Source: a virus
Direction: 5' to 3' (one strand)
IMG/VR virus record: IMGVR_UViG_3300031707_000033
Location: 1 to 46,114 of that record
Length of the DNA: 46,114 nt
The notes beneath the pieces were generated by a model, which ran no database searches, was not told the DNA's origin, and saw nothing but the letters and a program-made list of their open reading frames with translations. Shown piece by piece: positions 10,601-17,400 of the stretch (position 1 is the stretch's first letter; every line of letters starts with the position of its first letter). Position numbers and translations under genes: made by a program.

Positions 10601-13169
10601 TTCCTTGGTTGCTCTGCAGGTAAGGAATCAGGTTAGCACTCAGATCGAACATGGCCTTAGTGGAGTTGAGAACGTAGTCAACCTGGTTAGGCCTCATCAT
10701 ACTTATTTGACCCTTTGAGTCCGTAGCCTTCACCATCGTACCAACAGGAGTTAGTTGGCCATCACCTTTCTTGTATTGGTCTGGAAAGGCTAAGTTGGAC
10801 CGAAGAGCTGTTGTAGGGCTAATCCACACCCTTTCCCCCGTCTTAGCTTTGATTACAGGAATTTCGATGTCAGTACCCCGCTTACGAACTCCTAACGCAA
10901 GTTGCAAAGTTGTACCTATTTTTTCGCTGTTGCCCGACCAAAAACCTACGCTGCCATGACGACGTACATAGAGCAGACTCCCTGGTACAGTGGCACAGTA
11001 AACTATTCCATCATAATCCACCGTGTAGTAATTGGCGGGGTAGTAAGGATGTGCAGGACGTGCTGTTCTAACCGGATGCTCCAACAGTCTAACCCCATGC
11101 ACGTCCAAATAACGACCTTCTCGCTTGTCTTCGTAGACTTTACGGCTGACAGGTAGGCCTAACCCAATTGCCAGCCTTTCAAAATCATCGGCCAGTCTTT
11201 GACTAGTTGTCGTGAGTACCCTTTGGTGGTATGAACGACCATCTTTTCTATTACCGGAAAGGCACCCATCCCCAAGAAGTAACGACTCCAGCAACGCGGT
11301 TCTGGCCTCGATGCTGGTAGTAGCCCGAAAGAAAACTTCAGGGATATATTTGTCGTTACAGAAGCCAAATTCCTTCAGATAGTGTGCAAGTTGTTTAGAC
11401 CCAGTAGCCCAAGATGTCCTTTCTCCGTCGTGTGACCAAGTCCAAGGTAATCTGGAAAATAGACTCCTCAGCCTCCCCCAGTTTTCTTGGTTGACCTTGA
11501 AACTTTGAGATATTCGAACCAGATATGCAGAAGTTTCTTCTTTGTAGGTTACACACCCCTCCGATAAATACCAACCCATAAACTCAGCCCAATCTCTCAT
11601 GGGGATCAGGCTGTGAAGTTTTAAGGCATTTCCACCCTCAACTTCTGGAAGAGAAAACATCTCTTCTACAGGAATCGGATCTTCCAAAACAAAGGGCGCA
11701 TGGGATGTTATGAACCGGCGCTCTTTACCGTGAATCCTATCCGCGGTATCAGTCTTCCATACGTCGGGCTGCCACGGAGTTGAGTGATAAACGCGATGAT
11801 TAGGGGTAACAAGATAATCAATTTTGCTGGCTAGAAGACCGTACATTGGGCCTTTATATGGCAGTCTGATCAACTTCTCTGGTTTGTGAAATTCTAACGC
11901 CCCATCAATTCTACAGGCTAAGAGATCCTGGTCGGTTACGTCTTTCCAATATTTCCAGCCCTTGAAAGTGAAAACTTCTGTTTCGGCATCAAAACATTCG
12001 GGACTCTGGATCGGATCTAGGAATCCTGTATGGCTAGGGTTGATGATTTTTGCGCTAAGAACAACCTGGTGCTCCTTTTGAATGCCACCCTCTCCACGAA
12101 TAGTAGTACGCCGATTTCCCCCAATGTAGCTCATAGGGTTCATCTGGTCGGGTCGCTCGGTTGATGTACCTTGGGTAAAAAACGCCTTGATCGGCTTCCC
12201 AAAGATATCAGGCCCCATGATCTGTTTGACTTCAGTGTGTTTGTCTATTCCGTTGAGAAGCTTCCGTTTGATGTCCCATTTATGCTTCCTGACCAGTCGG
12301 TCAGATAGAAGATCCTCAGCGGAGTAAAGATCTTTGAACTCCAGAGAATCCCGGTCGTCGGGCTGCTCTTCTCCACGGGATACTTGTAGTATTCTTTCAG
12401 AACCTGCCAACAGGGCAGCACCGTCCACTTTATCAAAGGGCTTGCCCAGCGTAAGTTTGGTGGCCTCCGGTCGCATTTGGGTGCGGCCAAACTCTTCGAT
12501 AACTAACTTCTCGGCCTGGTCGTTGGAAGTTGGGGGCTCATCCTTAAAAGCTTTGTAGAACTTCCGTAAGGCGATGTCGCTCTTTTCTTTCTTGTTGGCC
12601 GACAAGATCTCCTTACCCCATTTTCTCTCTATCGTGTCATCGTCTACTCCCATCGCTTTGAGAATAGGGTAGAGGGGGATGTGAGACCCAGTTCCAGAGA
12701 AATTGATGGTCATACTTTTGGACTTCGGGTCAAAGTCCATGTTGAAGTTCAAACCCTTAGCTAAGTTCCACTGAGAGGCCAACTCACCATTCTCTTTGAC
12801 ATGCGTATAAACACCAGACTTCAGGCGAAACAGGTTGTTCACCTGGTATTCAGTGCCACCCACAATGTAAGTGTACCGGTTCGTGATTTTGGGAAGTTGA
12901 GCTACAGTGGCAACCTGACGGTCCTTGACCTTGCCAGTTTCTTTGTCTCGAAGCTCAAACTCTGCCCGAACAGGAACAGCCCACGTACGGTCGTTAAGAC
13001 GGGCTTCTTTTTGCCCGCGGAGGTCATCTATGTCCCGGTTGTCATCTACCCAGACTTTGGTAGCAACAAGAAGGTTCTTTCGCCCCTCTAGGGGAAATTG
13101 ACCCTTGATTGTTGAGGATACCCTACTTTTGAGAACTTCGAACGCTTCTTGAGGATCATAATGTGCCAT
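4695..13169 (-). CDS. rpoBC: Fused beta-beta' multisubunit-type RNA polymerase carrying two inteins
   Basis: A single 2824-aa frame encodes a beta-like half followed directly by a beta'-like half. Beta signatures include GRHGNKGIITGVFP, preceded by DKIV, so both active-centre lysines are present, then LLNPTGVPSRINVGQILE and PRKGGPHGGQTMDAMGLYAM. Beta' signatures include the metal-binding NADFDGDKM (residues 1720-1726), SGAKGNWDQFKQM, SEDCGTGTG with CAHGKGLCAKC (the four zinc cysteines) and GVIAAQALGEPATQLSM. The beta' N-terminal zinc ribbon is missing. Inteins occupy residues 392-747 and 2167-2577; removing them leaves about 2057 aa, shorter than bacterial beta plus beta'. ATG 13169 is preferred over the in-frame GTG 13184 because GGGAG lies 6 nt before it. 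No alpha, omega or sigma gene is seen. Its place between portal and spike genes could mean a virion-carried or late enzyme; that is inference. Confidence 0.95.
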   Translation of the reverse strand: MAHYDPQEAFEVLKSRVSSTIKGQFPLEGRKNLLVATKVWVDDNRDIDDLRGQKEARLNDRTWAVPVRAEFELRDKETGKVKDRQVATVAQLPKITNRYTYIVGGTEYQVNNLFRLKSGVYTHVKENGELASQWNLAKGLNFNMDFDPKSKSMTINFSGTGSHIPLYPILKAMGVDDDTIERKWGKEILSANKKEKSDIALRKFYKAFKDEPPTSNDQAEKLVIEEFGRTQMRPEATKLTLGKPFDKVDGAALLAGSERILQVSRGEEQPDDRDSLEFKDLYSAEDLLSDRLVRKHKWDIKRKLLNGIDKHTEVKQIMGPDIFGKPIKAFFTQGTSTERPDQMNPMSYIGGNRRTTIRGEGGIQKEHQVVLSAKIINPSHTGFLDPIQSPECFDAETEVFTFKGWKYWKDVTDQDLLACRIDGALEFHKPEKLIRLPYKGPMYGLLASKIDYLVTPNHRVYHSTPWQPDVWKTDTADRIHGKERRFITSHAPFVLEDPIPVEEMFSLPEVEGGNALKLHSLIPMRDWAEFMGWYLSEGCVTYKEETSAYLVRISQSFKVNQENWGRLRSLFSRLPWTWSHDGERTSWATGSKQLAHYLKEFGFCNDKYIPEVFFRATTSIEARTALLESLLLGDGCLSGNRKDGRSYHQRVLTTTSQRLADDFERLAIGLGLPVSRKVYEDKREGRYLDVHGVRLLEHPVRTARPAHPYYPANYYTVDYDGIVYCATVPGSLLYVRRHGSVGFWSGNSEKIGTTLQLALGVRKRGTDIEIPVIKAKTGERVWISPTTALRSNLAFPDQYKKGDGQLTPVGTMVKATDSKGQISMMRPNQVDYVLNSTKAMFDLSANLIPYLQSNQGNRAMMASKQLEQAVSLKYREKPMVQVKSEGNQTFEEIVGGFTSHQSPEAGKVMKVKDDAILIRGKDGVRHEVQIYHHFPMNDDTSELHSHSLVQEGDDVKKGQVVADTNFTKDGTLALGTNLRVAYMPFKGYNYDDGIVISRSAANKLTSEHLFRNSVYAERNIILDKKKFRAQVGAVTSKAVMDKLDDDAVIKPGERVETGDVLIGSMRLEEITPDEQKVALISKKLVKPIKPRPLIWEKDVPGVVTQVVKHGKSITVYVSAETPADVGDKIVGRHGNKGIITGVFPDHEMPKSKDGVHAEVLLNPTGVPSRINVGQILETAASKIADKTGKTLIINNFDSSIPDYTRHLKKELDKLGLSDTEEMVDPVTGRSYGQVLTGKQYILKLHHTATKGLKARFRDAYDSNMTPRKGGPHGGQTMDAMGLYAMLAHNARENIREMQTFKSDKNDDFWTLLQAGESVPTPKIPFVFKKFEGYLRGMGLDIDKQGNDLILQPLTDKKTLEMSNGELKDAGATLVGRNLKPEPGGIFDSAITGTKGLGFLGDKWSHITLAERMPNPVFESSIISLLGLTSPQYKDIIESKKDLDGKTGPAAIVDALKKIDVSKEKKDLETAIPTSREGNLNKATRKLKYLRTLERLSMSPKEAYTIKHIPVLPPIMRPVTVLDSGKMNFDGLNKLYTMLANSNDKLKEFDPKVMPESEAHPLRSELYDGVKSLTLTGAVNKGRHLNSIATVISGEGQPKEGFFQDKVIGKRQDLSMRGTIVPEPSLSLDEVGIPRKAAQEIYKPFIVQRLVQQGRTPLQAQKLIKENTEEVSRALETVMSERPLLLKRDPVLHKFGVQAFIPRIVEGKAVKIHPLATSGYNADFDGDKMSAFVPVSSKAVKEAFKMVPSNNLFSPSNGYLMFKPTQESMMGLFKLTQFKPGIGVRHFNDVADAARAVKDGRLGMNDPVIIRDLKEIKAGLDKLSASKVTSVGRLMVYNALPPSDRHEKVLHDPKFTLGKDNLTDLLTEVAQKERGSFARVADKLKDLGNEASTGLSVSLKDFMSYANERDSVLDHAKKEESHVRTNSKFSQKKKDEEVVRIYSDAGKKIDSAVKKKLEGSQNRMYDWVKSGAKGNWDQFKQMTVAPMLVSDAKGVIVPVPITKSYSEGLDIGSYWTAMHGARMGTINRVEGTWQPGLASKQIMQTTMDQMIVSEDCGTGTGIRMGIDDRGIIGRYTVGDIDLGSRIGKDKGVIPNGTLVTPDLLNRFKNNKIADIRIRTPLKCAHGKGLCAKCYGINEEGKLHEVGTNVGVIAAQALGEPATQLSMNCVASGTLVSVLNPKDLMEILTLDQLWNKIDSTVDNDNGLETKISSGWKVWDYDRFTRVYTIQRHLPDDVMNLVRLEDGHAVVVQGNHPNWARRCIVICPHCGGDDPVKFVGHWKLSSRTNPKTSVRCPSCKGTFSIFRSLYEDQQEIVVDAKNLENMEMGTSSVWVPGKDSQKTRLPLPPYLLGIFVTEGNVRRLKTMPRMKEGRKHRNTASYGLHWKILSADISQKFGAVRTRIKAELKKAKLIFTEPSPKILQLNDTELSRNLWQQCGIHSYRKTLPPGWAVLSSIGRLDLLSGLIDGDGTITKNKICFDTTSVALVSQVTALVLSLGGIPAVYSTPWRRYSKHQGYRVSFTLPVRLTGVKRNKPVDGPAYKGSYRKVVSVKPVSYEGWTYDLATESKAFTANGIRTHNSFHTGGIVGARGTQAASTFTRLNQLLGLPERLPGSAVLSQADGHIEKIDKDPAGGWDVFIKGQRHYVPGSRELVVKRGDAVKKGDAITLGPKNPREMLKLTGLNSVQSYLVNEIQGVYKNTSPLSRRNTETFVRALTNLSEVKDPGSHPELLRGDMSPTSEIEDFNRKLPKDKKAIIHSPVLKGAAMLPLDLQEDWIALLQSRGLKQTIINAASEGWRSLVHSTHPIPGMARGSEFGKGTEKEPWLY
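5439..6671 (-). mobile_element. Intein 2 of the RNA polymerase (411 aa), LAGLIDADG type with internal zinc ribbon
   Basis: The intein starts with Cys (CVASGTLVSVL) directly after GEPATQLSMN and ends with THN before Ser (SFHTGGIVGAR). Removing it restores the beta' motif QLSMN-SFHTGG, equivalent to E. coli QLTMR-TFHIGG in the trigger loop. Two LAGLIDADG helices are visible (LLGIFVTEGNVRR and LLSGLIDGDGTITKN), so it probably encodes a homing endonuclease. Between the N-terminal splicing block and the endonuclease lies a zinc-ribbon-like insert (CPHCGG ... CPSCKG) that is not a standard part of the splicing fold. The block B motif is QGNHPNW. Boundaries are set by the first Cys, the terminal His-Asn and the restored host motif. 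Confidence 0.92.
10929..11996 (-). mobile_element. Intein 1 of the RNA polymerase (356 aa), LAGLIDADG type, unusual Gly-Asn end
   Basis: It begins with Cys (CFDAETEVFTFKGW) after IQSPE and ends with FWSGN before Ser (SEKIGTTLQLALG). Removal restores PIQSPE-SEKIGTTLQL, equivalent to bacterial beta CPIETPEGPNIGL, a conserved segment of the rifampicin region. Block B is VTPNHRVY. LAGLIDADG helices are FMGWYLSEGCV and LLESLLLGDGCL. The last residues are Gly-Asn rather than the common His-Asn, and the C-terminal block reads VYCATVPGSLLYVRRHGSV, very like the end of intein 2 in the DNA polymerase gene of this window. Confidence 0.92.
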
Positions 13170-13226
13170 TAACGACTCCCACACCTACGTCTTTTTCAAC
13201 GGCGCATACCGTCTAACGTAGTGAGA

Positions 13227-13239
13227 GGCTCTTAGAGCC
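13227..13239. promoter_or_regulatory. 13-nt palindrome at the predicted RNA polymerase gene start site
   Basis: GGCTCT-T-AGAGCC is a perfect 6-bp inverted repeat around one base. It lies immediately downstream of the predicted -10 box of the minus-strand promoter, where transcription would begin, so it could be an operator or a 5' hairpin of the RNA polymerase mRNA. Its function is inferred from position only. Confidence 0.4.
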
Positions 13240-13243
13240 CGAC

Positions 13244-13273
13244 ATCCTACGAGTTTACGACGGTAAAGGTCAA
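13244..13273 (-). promoter_or_regulatory. Candidate sigma70-like promoter for the RNA polymerase gene
   Basis: Reading leftwards, TTGACC (13273-13268) is separated by 18 nt from TAGGAT (13249-13244). This matches 5 of 6 positions of the -35 and 4 of 6 of the -10 consensus. The start would be near 13237, about 70 nt before ATG 13169. A second promoter with the same -35 and spacing precedes the 724-aa minus-strand gene, suggesting that host polymerase starts both. Not tested. Confidence 0.45.
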
Positions 13274-13360
13274 CGGCAAAACGATTTCTTTTTTGGTACA
13301 AGGAACATAGAAGTCCAAAGATTAGGCTGTACCAATCCTTTAACCCGGAGGAATCCTTTG

Positions 13361-13540
13361 ATGGACAATTTGATGGACAATATGGATGCAGTAAAAGAAT
13401 ATCAACCCCCATCTTCACCCTCATTGTTTGCAGCCGCTTTGAACCTGGGAATCGGGATAATTACTACTGCGTGCGATTGCGCCAGTATAATCCCGAAAAG
13501 TCCGAAATCCAAAACCCTTCGACCAAGGAGAATAAACTGA
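13361..13540 (+). CDS. Small unidentified protein, 59 aa
   Basis: ATG 13361 is preceded by GGAGG at 9 nt (cccggaggaatcctttgATG), a good ribosome-binding site. The peptide starts MDNLMDNMDAVKEYQPP and has a mildly hydrophobic middle (LFAAALNLGIGIITTACDCA) and a basic end. No family is recognised. It is the first gene of a plus-strand island set between two minus-strand virion genes and diverges from the RNA polymerase gene. A second ATG three codons later is also possible. The clear ribosome-binding site supports it; its small size limits confidence. Confidence 0.55.
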   Translation: MDNLMDNMDAVKEYQPPSSPSLFAAALNLGIGIITTACDCASIIPKSPKSKTLRPRRIN

Positions 13541-13653
13541 ACATATTTTTTCTGGGCGTTCTAGTTGGCTGTCTCCGAGAGATAGTAATGAGCGCCTACC
13601 ATGAGAAATGGAAGCGTGAATATGAACAACAGGGTATGTCTCAAGTGCGATAG
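13537..13653 (+). CDS. Possible 38-aa membrane peptide with a CTG start
   Basis: The preceding gene ends in CTGA, where CTG (13537) would start this frame in the same way that ATGA junctions link other genes here. AAGGAG lies 6 nt upstream. The peptide would be a hydrophobic segment (NIFFLGVLVGCLREIV) followed by a charged tail. A GTG further upstream (13471) gives a longer version without a ribosome-binding site. It overlaps the next gene by 32 nt. CTG starts are rare, so this is a weak call that rests on the ribosome-binding site and the junction. Confidence 0.3.
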   Translation: MNIFFLGVLVGCLREIVMSAYHEKWKREYEQQGMSQVR

Positions 13654-14062
13654 GCCCATTCTTACCGCGTGGGCTTTCCGAATCCGCATTGGCGGGGTCA
13701 CATACGATGAATACCACGGGGCACTGTTCCAACAAGACGAGAACGACTACTTTCGAGACCACTCTAAAACAAAGTGGTTGTGCCGACAATGCGCGGAGGA
13801 ATCAGGCGTCTATGTTGCTCAGCTTGACACTGATACTTGCAGGGCACCTGAAGATACCGAACAGTGTGGTTGCACGTTTGAGCCTCTTGAAAGCGACCAA
13901 GCAGAATCGGTCCTACTCGTTGAATGGGGTCAGTTCTGCCCTAGTCAGAAAGGACCAGGTGAAATGTTCATGTCCAGTCAGTCTGGCCATGTCCATTTCA
14001 ACTGCGCATGTGACGGGTGGGGCCTACCGCTATGGTCCATTGAACCGAGTGATACCCCATGA
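13622..14062 (+). CDS. Zinc-ribbon protein of unknown function, 146 aa
   Basis: The protein has paired CxxC motifs at residues 6-9 (CLKC) and 54-57 (CRQC), which would bind one zinc, and a Cys-rich second half (C-x-C pairs in EQCGCTF and NCACDG). ATG 13622 places the first CxxC close to the N-terminus and has a weak GGAAG 7 nt upstream; an in-frame ATG at 13601 would add 7 residues. The stop overlaps the next ATG (ATGA). No catalytic motif is seen. It may be a small nucleic-acid- or protein-binding accessory factor of the plus-strand island. Confidence 0.7.
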   Translation: MNNRVCLKCDRPILTAWAFRIRIGGVTYDEYHGALFQQDENDYFRDHSKTKWLCRQCAEESGVYVAQLDTDTCRAPEDTEQCGCTFEPLESDQAESVLLVEWGQFCPSQKGPGEMFMSSQSGHVHFNCACDGWGLPLWSIEPSDTP

Positions 14063-14340
14063 CAACCAGAACCGCTGGAAAGATTGAAGCGGACTTCTGC
14101 GATCAATGCGGAGTTCACTGTGAGACAAGTGTCATTACGGTCAAACTCGGAGGGAGAAAAGAGCACTACTGCTCTCTAACGTGTTTCGACGAGTACCGAG
14201 GGATACCCGACAGGGTAGCTCTAGAAATCGAGAAACAGGCAAGGAAAGAATGCGGGAAAATGCACAAGATTGTTTGCCCAAAGTGCACATCTCGCTTGAA
14301 CAAGTTTTTCGAAGAAACAGAATGTGCGGAGGATTCATGA
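14059..14340 (+). CDS. Small zinc-finger protein, 93 aa
   Basis: The start overlaps the previous stop by 4 nt (ATGA), so translation is probably coupled. Cysteines occur as C14-x2-C17, C38-x3-C42 and C73-x2-C76. The first two pairs, with the HYCSLTCFDEY sequence, resemble a FCS- or TRASH-like treble-clef finger; the third (CPKC) is in a basic C-terminal region. No enzyme motif is present. It closes the plus-strand island and is followed by a terminator. The function is unknown; DNA, RNA or protein binding is the usual role of such fingers. Confidence 0.75.
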   Translation: MTTRTAGKIEADFCDQCGVHCETSVITVKLGGRKEHYCSLTCFDEYRGIPDRVALEIEKQARKECGKMHKIVCPKCTSRLNKFFEETECAEDS

Positions 14341-14374
14341 ATCATTGAACGATAGAACTGCGACCTAAATCTCA

Positions 14375-14397
14375 AGAGCCGTTAACCGGCTCTTTTT
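14375..14397 (+). terminator. Rho-independent terminator
   Basis: AGAGCCG (14375-14381), loop TTAAC and CGGCTCT (14387-14393) form a perfect 7-bp stem, followed by a run of T to 14397. It lies 35 nt after the stop of the plus-strand zinc-finger gene and just before the convergent end of the portal gene. Read on the minus strand there is no T run, so it acts mainly on the plus-strand island. Confidence 0.85.
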
Positions 14398-14401
14398 AGC
14401 T

Positions 14402-17400
14402 CTAAGAAGACTGAGCTTCAGGACCTCGACGAGGAACCCTTTGCGGGGGAGCCGGTGTAGCTGCTGAGCTTCTTTCTGCTCCAGTTGCCTGCTGTAGGAG
14501 TACCAGAACAAGGCTGTAGAGCTGCGGGTTATTGACCTGCATTTTCACCAGCTCGTGGTTCTTTTCATGATCAGGAAGCTTGTTCAGCCACTTGACCACT
14601 TGGGAAGCCACAGACTGAAGGTCTAATCCAAAGCTCGGGTTCTCTGGCAGTTGCGACTGCACCTCACCCATTGCTGGAGGTGATCCGCCCGCTCCCTGAT
14701 TTACTCCAGCCTGTTCAACCGGACCTTCTTCCATCGGTTGGATTGGAGGAATCTCCATACCGGGAATTTGGCCGCTGCGATTCATCATCTCACTCTGCGT
14801 GTTCATCATCTGGCCTTCAGCAGCAGGGCTGGCTAATCCTGGTTGGCCCATTCCAGGCATCGGCTCCGCAGCGGGCATACCCTGACCTGCGGCTTCAGGA
14901 GTCATTTCCGTCATCAACTTTTGACCGCGCATCTGGTACTTGGCCATGATGAGCTGGGCTTCACCTTGAATAGAAGCCTGACTGAGAGCCTGATTCCTCT
15001 GACCCTCCAAAACCATCTTCCTCTCGCGCTCGATACCCTCGGCCTCTTTTCGGGAATCCCAGTCTGTATCTTCGAGCAGGGACTTATCGCTAATCTTTCC
15101 GGCCTGGTTGAGTTGCATGTAGAAGGCGCTGCGCTGCAGGTCGTCTGCCATCTTGAACCGTTTGTAATGGCATGGAACCGAGTCCCAGCCCATGAACGCT
15201 GAAACGTTGGGCATGATGAAGTCTGTCACCAGTTGCTTGCGCTGAGTCTTGACGTCGAGAAAATGATTCTCTAGAATACGCATTGAAACGTTAGAGCCAG
15301 AATTGTGCGTAACTAAGCCATCCGCAACGTATGAGTGATCAGTATCAATCGTTAAATCACCCATTGGAACTTCGAAATCAAACAACTCAACCTCTTGAAC
15401 CTCATCCCATATGTAATGGGCTTCAGCCAAAAGCTCAATCCTCTTGGCTAACTCAGGTTCTTTTTCACGTAGAAAAGATAGGTCGGTGTCAGAGAGCCTG
15501 GAATAAGTCATCCCGTCAGCGCTACGTCCTGGAATCACCTTGTGAACCCCACGCCCATAATGCTGCAAGAAAGCTTGCAAGTCCTCACGAAGGATTAGAT
15601 CTGTACCAAATCTCCCAGAAACTCCGGGCAGGGTACGACCTACTTTAAGGCGACCTTGCTTAATGTGGTAGTGAACTGTGGTGAAGTCACGTTCAAGAAT
15701 ATCAGCGACCTCCTGAACCGTGTACTCCTCTTTGTCCAACTGAACATTGATAGGTTCGAAACTCCAGCTTTGTTTGCCTGTAAAATACTTTTGACGAACC
15801 TGGTCCAAAGCTTCCTTGAGATAGGGGATACGTTCTCCTACATGAGTCTTTCCAACGGGGGTACGATTTTTCAGATATTCTTGTTTAATTGTGGAAACAA
15901 ATCCAATTTCTTTGGCAAAGACGTCTATATATTCAGAGCGAATTTGCAGCTGCCACATTTCAGACGTTGGGTTGAAATACCGAGAGGAGACTATTCCCAT
16001 ATTCAGAAGAAGCAATTGAATCTGTTTAAGCAGCTCTTCAGATTTGGAGCCGCAAGATACCATCTGCTTGCCAGTGTTACTCGTTGAGACTGAGCCGTCG
16101 CCCTCAAAGTACGCTCGAAGAAACTCAGCAACCAGATGCTTGGGCGCTTGTCTTACGCACCACGGCACAACTTTATTATACGAGTCACCTATCGCCCCCA
16201 TTGCTTGAAGAAGTAAAACTGCAGGACGCCGTCCTATTTCCGTTGTAGTGCAGCCAAACCCGCTATCCCATTTAGTGGGCCTGTACCCAAAAACATTTTC
16301 CACGGTATTAAGGAAGTCGTCCATAACCTCCTGGCATTTTTGTGTAAAAGCCAGACTGGTCTCTCCACAAGTGCCTTCAGAAATCAAATAGCCCAAGAGT
16401 CGAGCAATACCTAAAGTAAGCTCTTTAGAGAGTTGTGGAACCGGGAACCGTTCTGCCGTTCTAACCAGCTTCTGTGACTGTCTCCACTCCTCAATCTGTT
16501 CAAAGGCTTTTTGTGGAACTGAGGGCGTCTCAGAGGGCCACAAATTCATTCCGGCCCTTACCGCAATGAAATCTCCAGCGATAATCTCCGAAGTCTTTTT
16601 CCACACCATCGAAATATCTTTGCTCAGCACGAGAAAACGATGATCATAAGATGACTCGGAGTCCAAGCCTAATTTGGTACGAATGAGAGAATTCTTTTTT
16701 GTCCCCGTATTATGAGCAGCTTCTATTCTTTGTGTGCCGATTCTTGTGGCCACAGAAACTTCTGAACTACCCGCAGTAGTGCCATGGGCAGTTGGAATTA
16801 AATCCTTTAGCTGAACTAGACCTTTTGAAGAGAAAAGATAGCTGTCAATTTTTTTGCAGTATTGCATCCCACCAAAAACGAACTCAATCGGAACGCCCAT
16901 ACCAGCGATGATGTGCTCCGCCCACTGACGATACTCTTGAGCAAGCATAAGAGCTTTACCATCACCACCAAGAGTCTCTGACCCAATAGGGACGGGGAGA
17001 ATAGGAATGTAATTGTTGTCGAGTCTCCACCGTATGAGCTCGTTCTCAATCTTGTCTCTCCACTGGGTCAAATTGACCGTCGAATTATGTGTAGCTACAC
17101 CAACAACGCAGAAAGACTTGTCTCCCTCAATTTGAAGACCCCGTACGGTCTCTACGTTAGTTACAGTCTCTATACTGTTTACCCGTAGATACACGTAGTC
17201 CCCGCGGAAAAATCCACATTGGCTGTGTGTATCAATTCGCCTTTCAACCTTTGCAGGGTCCCACCCCAGAAGTACTGCCAGGTCTTCTGCCTGTTTTCCA
17301 TTTACATTTACGTGGTAAATGGGGAGTTTAGAAATTTCATCCTCACGAGGAATCCGCTGTTGAACCCCTGCAATAAAACCGAATGACAAAAGCAGTTGGC

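Noticed and set aside
13170-13184. Upstream GTG start for the RNA polymerase
   Set aside because: ATG 13169 has GGGAG at 6 nt, and that ribosome-binding site would lie inside the longer version.
13185-13789. Minus-strand open frames across the divergent region and the small-gene island
   Set aside because: They are shadows of the plus-strand genes, cross the predicted promoter, and have no ribosome-binding sites.
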